Assembly: GCA_003245675.1 (NCBI GenBank)
Contig: QKCN01000041.1
Location: 1-42,641, forward strand
Origin: Bacteriovoracaceae bacterium
GTDB taxonomy: Bacteria > Bdellovibrionota > Bacteriovoracia > Bacteriovoracales > Bacteriovoracaceae
Direction: 5' to 3'
DNA: 42,641 bases
The notes under the pieces are model-generated. The model was not told the DNA's origin and did no database searches. It saw nothing but the letters and a program-made list of their open reading frames with translations. This document shows, piece by piece, positions 41,681-42,641 of this stretch. Positions within the stretch are counted from its first letter, which is position 1. Every line of letters starts with the position of its first letter. The translations under genes and the position numbers were made by a program.

Positions 41681-41770
41681 AGTGCCACTTCTCCCTTATT
41701 TTCATTTTGGATCATGGAATCCATCCTGTTCTTCGACATAATGAAGGAAAAAATGATGAGTTTTTTGGGG

Positions 41771-41799
41771 TAAAAAAAAATTAATCCCTAGGATGGGAT
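41771..41799 (-). terminator. Terminator of the response-regulator gene
   Basis: On the minus strand ATCCC-ATCCTA-GGGAT is followed by TAATTTTTTTTT. The short hairpin overlaps the end of the coding region. Confidence 0.6.
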
Positions 41800-42182
41800 A
41801 GATAGCTATGGATTTTATCTAGCAGCTCCAGCTGCTGAATGGGTTTACTTATGTGTTCATTGCATCCCGCAGAGATGGCACGGTCGATATTTTCTTGATC
41901 AGAATGGGCCGTAAGCGCGAGAATAGGAGTCTGCATATTGCATGAGCACTGTCGAATGAGCTGTGTTGCCTCATAGCCATTCATTTCAGGCATTTGTATG
42001 TCCATGAGAATTAAATCAAATTTTATTTGTTTGCATCGTTCAACAGCATCTTTTCCATTACTCGCTGTTTCAAGCTCTGCGCGTAGGGATTTGAGGTAAA
42101 AAGACATTAAAGTTAGATTATCGATGCTGTCATCGACAACTAGTAGGTGTGGGGTTGTTGTATTCTCAGTTGTATTACTCAT
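41781..42182 (-). CDS. CheY-like response regulator (receiver domain only)
   Basis: A 133-aa single receiver domain: VVDDS with acidic pair Asp17/Asp18, phospho-acceptor Asp61 (LILMDIQMPEMNGYEA), Thr91 (LALTAHSD) and Lys113 (HISKPI). There is no output domain, so it acts by protein contact or as a phosphorelay part. The MDIQMP form is typical of receivers near hybrid kinases. ATG 42182 is the likely start; ATG 42188 and 42212 are also in frame, and none has a good ribosome site. It diverges from the sensor-like gene at 42305. Confidence 0.9.
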   Translation of the reverse strand: MSNTTENTTTPHLLVVDDSIDNLTLMSFYLKSLRAELETASNGKDAVERCKQIKFDLILMDIQMPEMNGYEATQLIRQCSCNMQTPILALTAHSDQENIDRAISAGCNEHISKPIQQLELLDKIHSYLSHPRD

Positions 42183-42304
42183 AATCATTCGCAATCCATC
42201 AGAATAAACCATGAACTTTTACATTCTAGCAACAAGATCTAGCGATGGGAAGTCTTCCTTTGTTTCCTCAAAATTATATTTTCTTATCTATAGAAACTTA
42301 TTAT

Positions 42305-42641
42305 ATGCGCCGACAATCAAATGTTATGTTACTTAAATCAAAAGCAAGTTCATCTATTGCCCATTTCTTGTTTAGCCGTTTTTTTGGGTTAAGCGTGTTT
42401 TTCATTCTGTGCTTACAGACGGTTTATATCTATCAATCGCATCAAACTTATTCACGCGATTTGGGAAACATAAGAACGCAGATGATTGAGCAAAGAAAGA
42501 AGTCAGTTAAAAACAAATTAAAGCTGCTCGAAGCGCAAATAAAGATCAAAAGACAGGAGCATTTAGAAAATTTTAAAAAAGAGATCTATACTCAAGTGCA
42601 AAATGCTTACAAGTTACTGCATAGTCTGCAGGAAAGTGTCA
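42305..42641 (+). CDS. N-terminus of a membrane sensor protein (partial, Cache-like)
   Basis: The frame is open to the window edge (112 codons). After a basic start there is one hydrophobic helix (FFGLSVFFILCLQTVYIY), then a long charged helix ending KKEIYTQVQNAYKLLHSLQE. This resembles the first periplasmic helix of Cache sensor domains ('..vk..v..ay.ll..'). It is probably a histidine kinase or related sensor paired with the divergent receiver gene. The start could also be ATG 42326; no ribosome site is clear. Confidence 0.6.
   Translation, partial: MRRQSNVMLLKSKASSSIAHFLFSRFFGLSVFFILCLQTVYIYQSHQTYSRDLGNIRTQMIEQRKKSVKNKLKLLEAQIKIKRQEHLENFKKEIYTQVQNAYKLLHSLQESV

Overview
The window is a low-GC (about 40% by eye), gene-dense stretch from a Gram-negative bacterium. 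No rRNA, tRNA, CRISPR or insertion-sequence transposase was seen. The mix of many signal-peptide proteins, several secreted proteases with different folds, type IV pilin-like proteins, a secreted kinase-like protein and amino-acid or peptide catabolism resembles predatory Bdellovibrionota, especially the Bacteriovorax/Halobacteriovorax side. That placement is an inference from gene content, not from a marker gene.

Layout. 1-1140: the tail of a PilZ-like gene, then a small secreted protein with a (E/K)(L/I)YGEG repeat, with a sigma-54-like promoter and two terminators that are exact reverse complements of each other in their 20-nt core. 1173-2960: a secreted HEXXH metalloprotease and an eroded patch holding a glyoxalase/VOC remnant, a four-helix-bundle (S23-type) gene broken by a GC-rich insert, and a 67-nt inverted repeat. 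2961-6210: arginine deiminase divergent from an OPT-family peptide transporter. 6212-13181: a sugar/glycosylation block. rfbA-rfbB converge on a five-gene minus-strand operon encoding a methyltransferase, a split transketolase, an epimerase fused to a GtrB/DPM-like glycosyltransferase, and a second methyltransferase.

13340-21908: a tightly coupled plus-strand operon of a 1059-aa secreted protein (NGN repeats, Cys-rich, C-terminal EF-hand-like loops), three pilin-like proteins and a polytopic GT-C-type glycosyltransferase. This is the most interesting unit. It looks like a pilus-tip or pseudopilus module with its own membrane glycosyltransferase, and the preceding block could make the polyprenyl-phosphate sugar it would need.

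21934-29592: an arrestin-like protein, a lipoprotein SGNH hydrolase, a papain-fold secreted protein, two uncharacterised exported or anchored proteins, a V8-like serine protease with a PPC domain, pirin, a radical SAM/SPASM protein and a papain-family protease. 29582-38550: RapA, an 870-aa repeat-containing secreted protein, another putative papain-fold protein, a small exported protein and a secreted kinase-like protein. 38683-42641: L-serine dehydratase, the 'mobile mystery' A/B pair (XRE regulator plus Fic protein), a tandem-CBS protein, a CheY-like regulator and the start of a membrane sensor.

Four neighbouring convergent gene pairs overlap tail to tail. Together with many 1-32 nt overlaps inside operons, this points to a compact genome. 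Start codons were re-chosen where the longest frame ran past a clear Shine-Dalgarno site.
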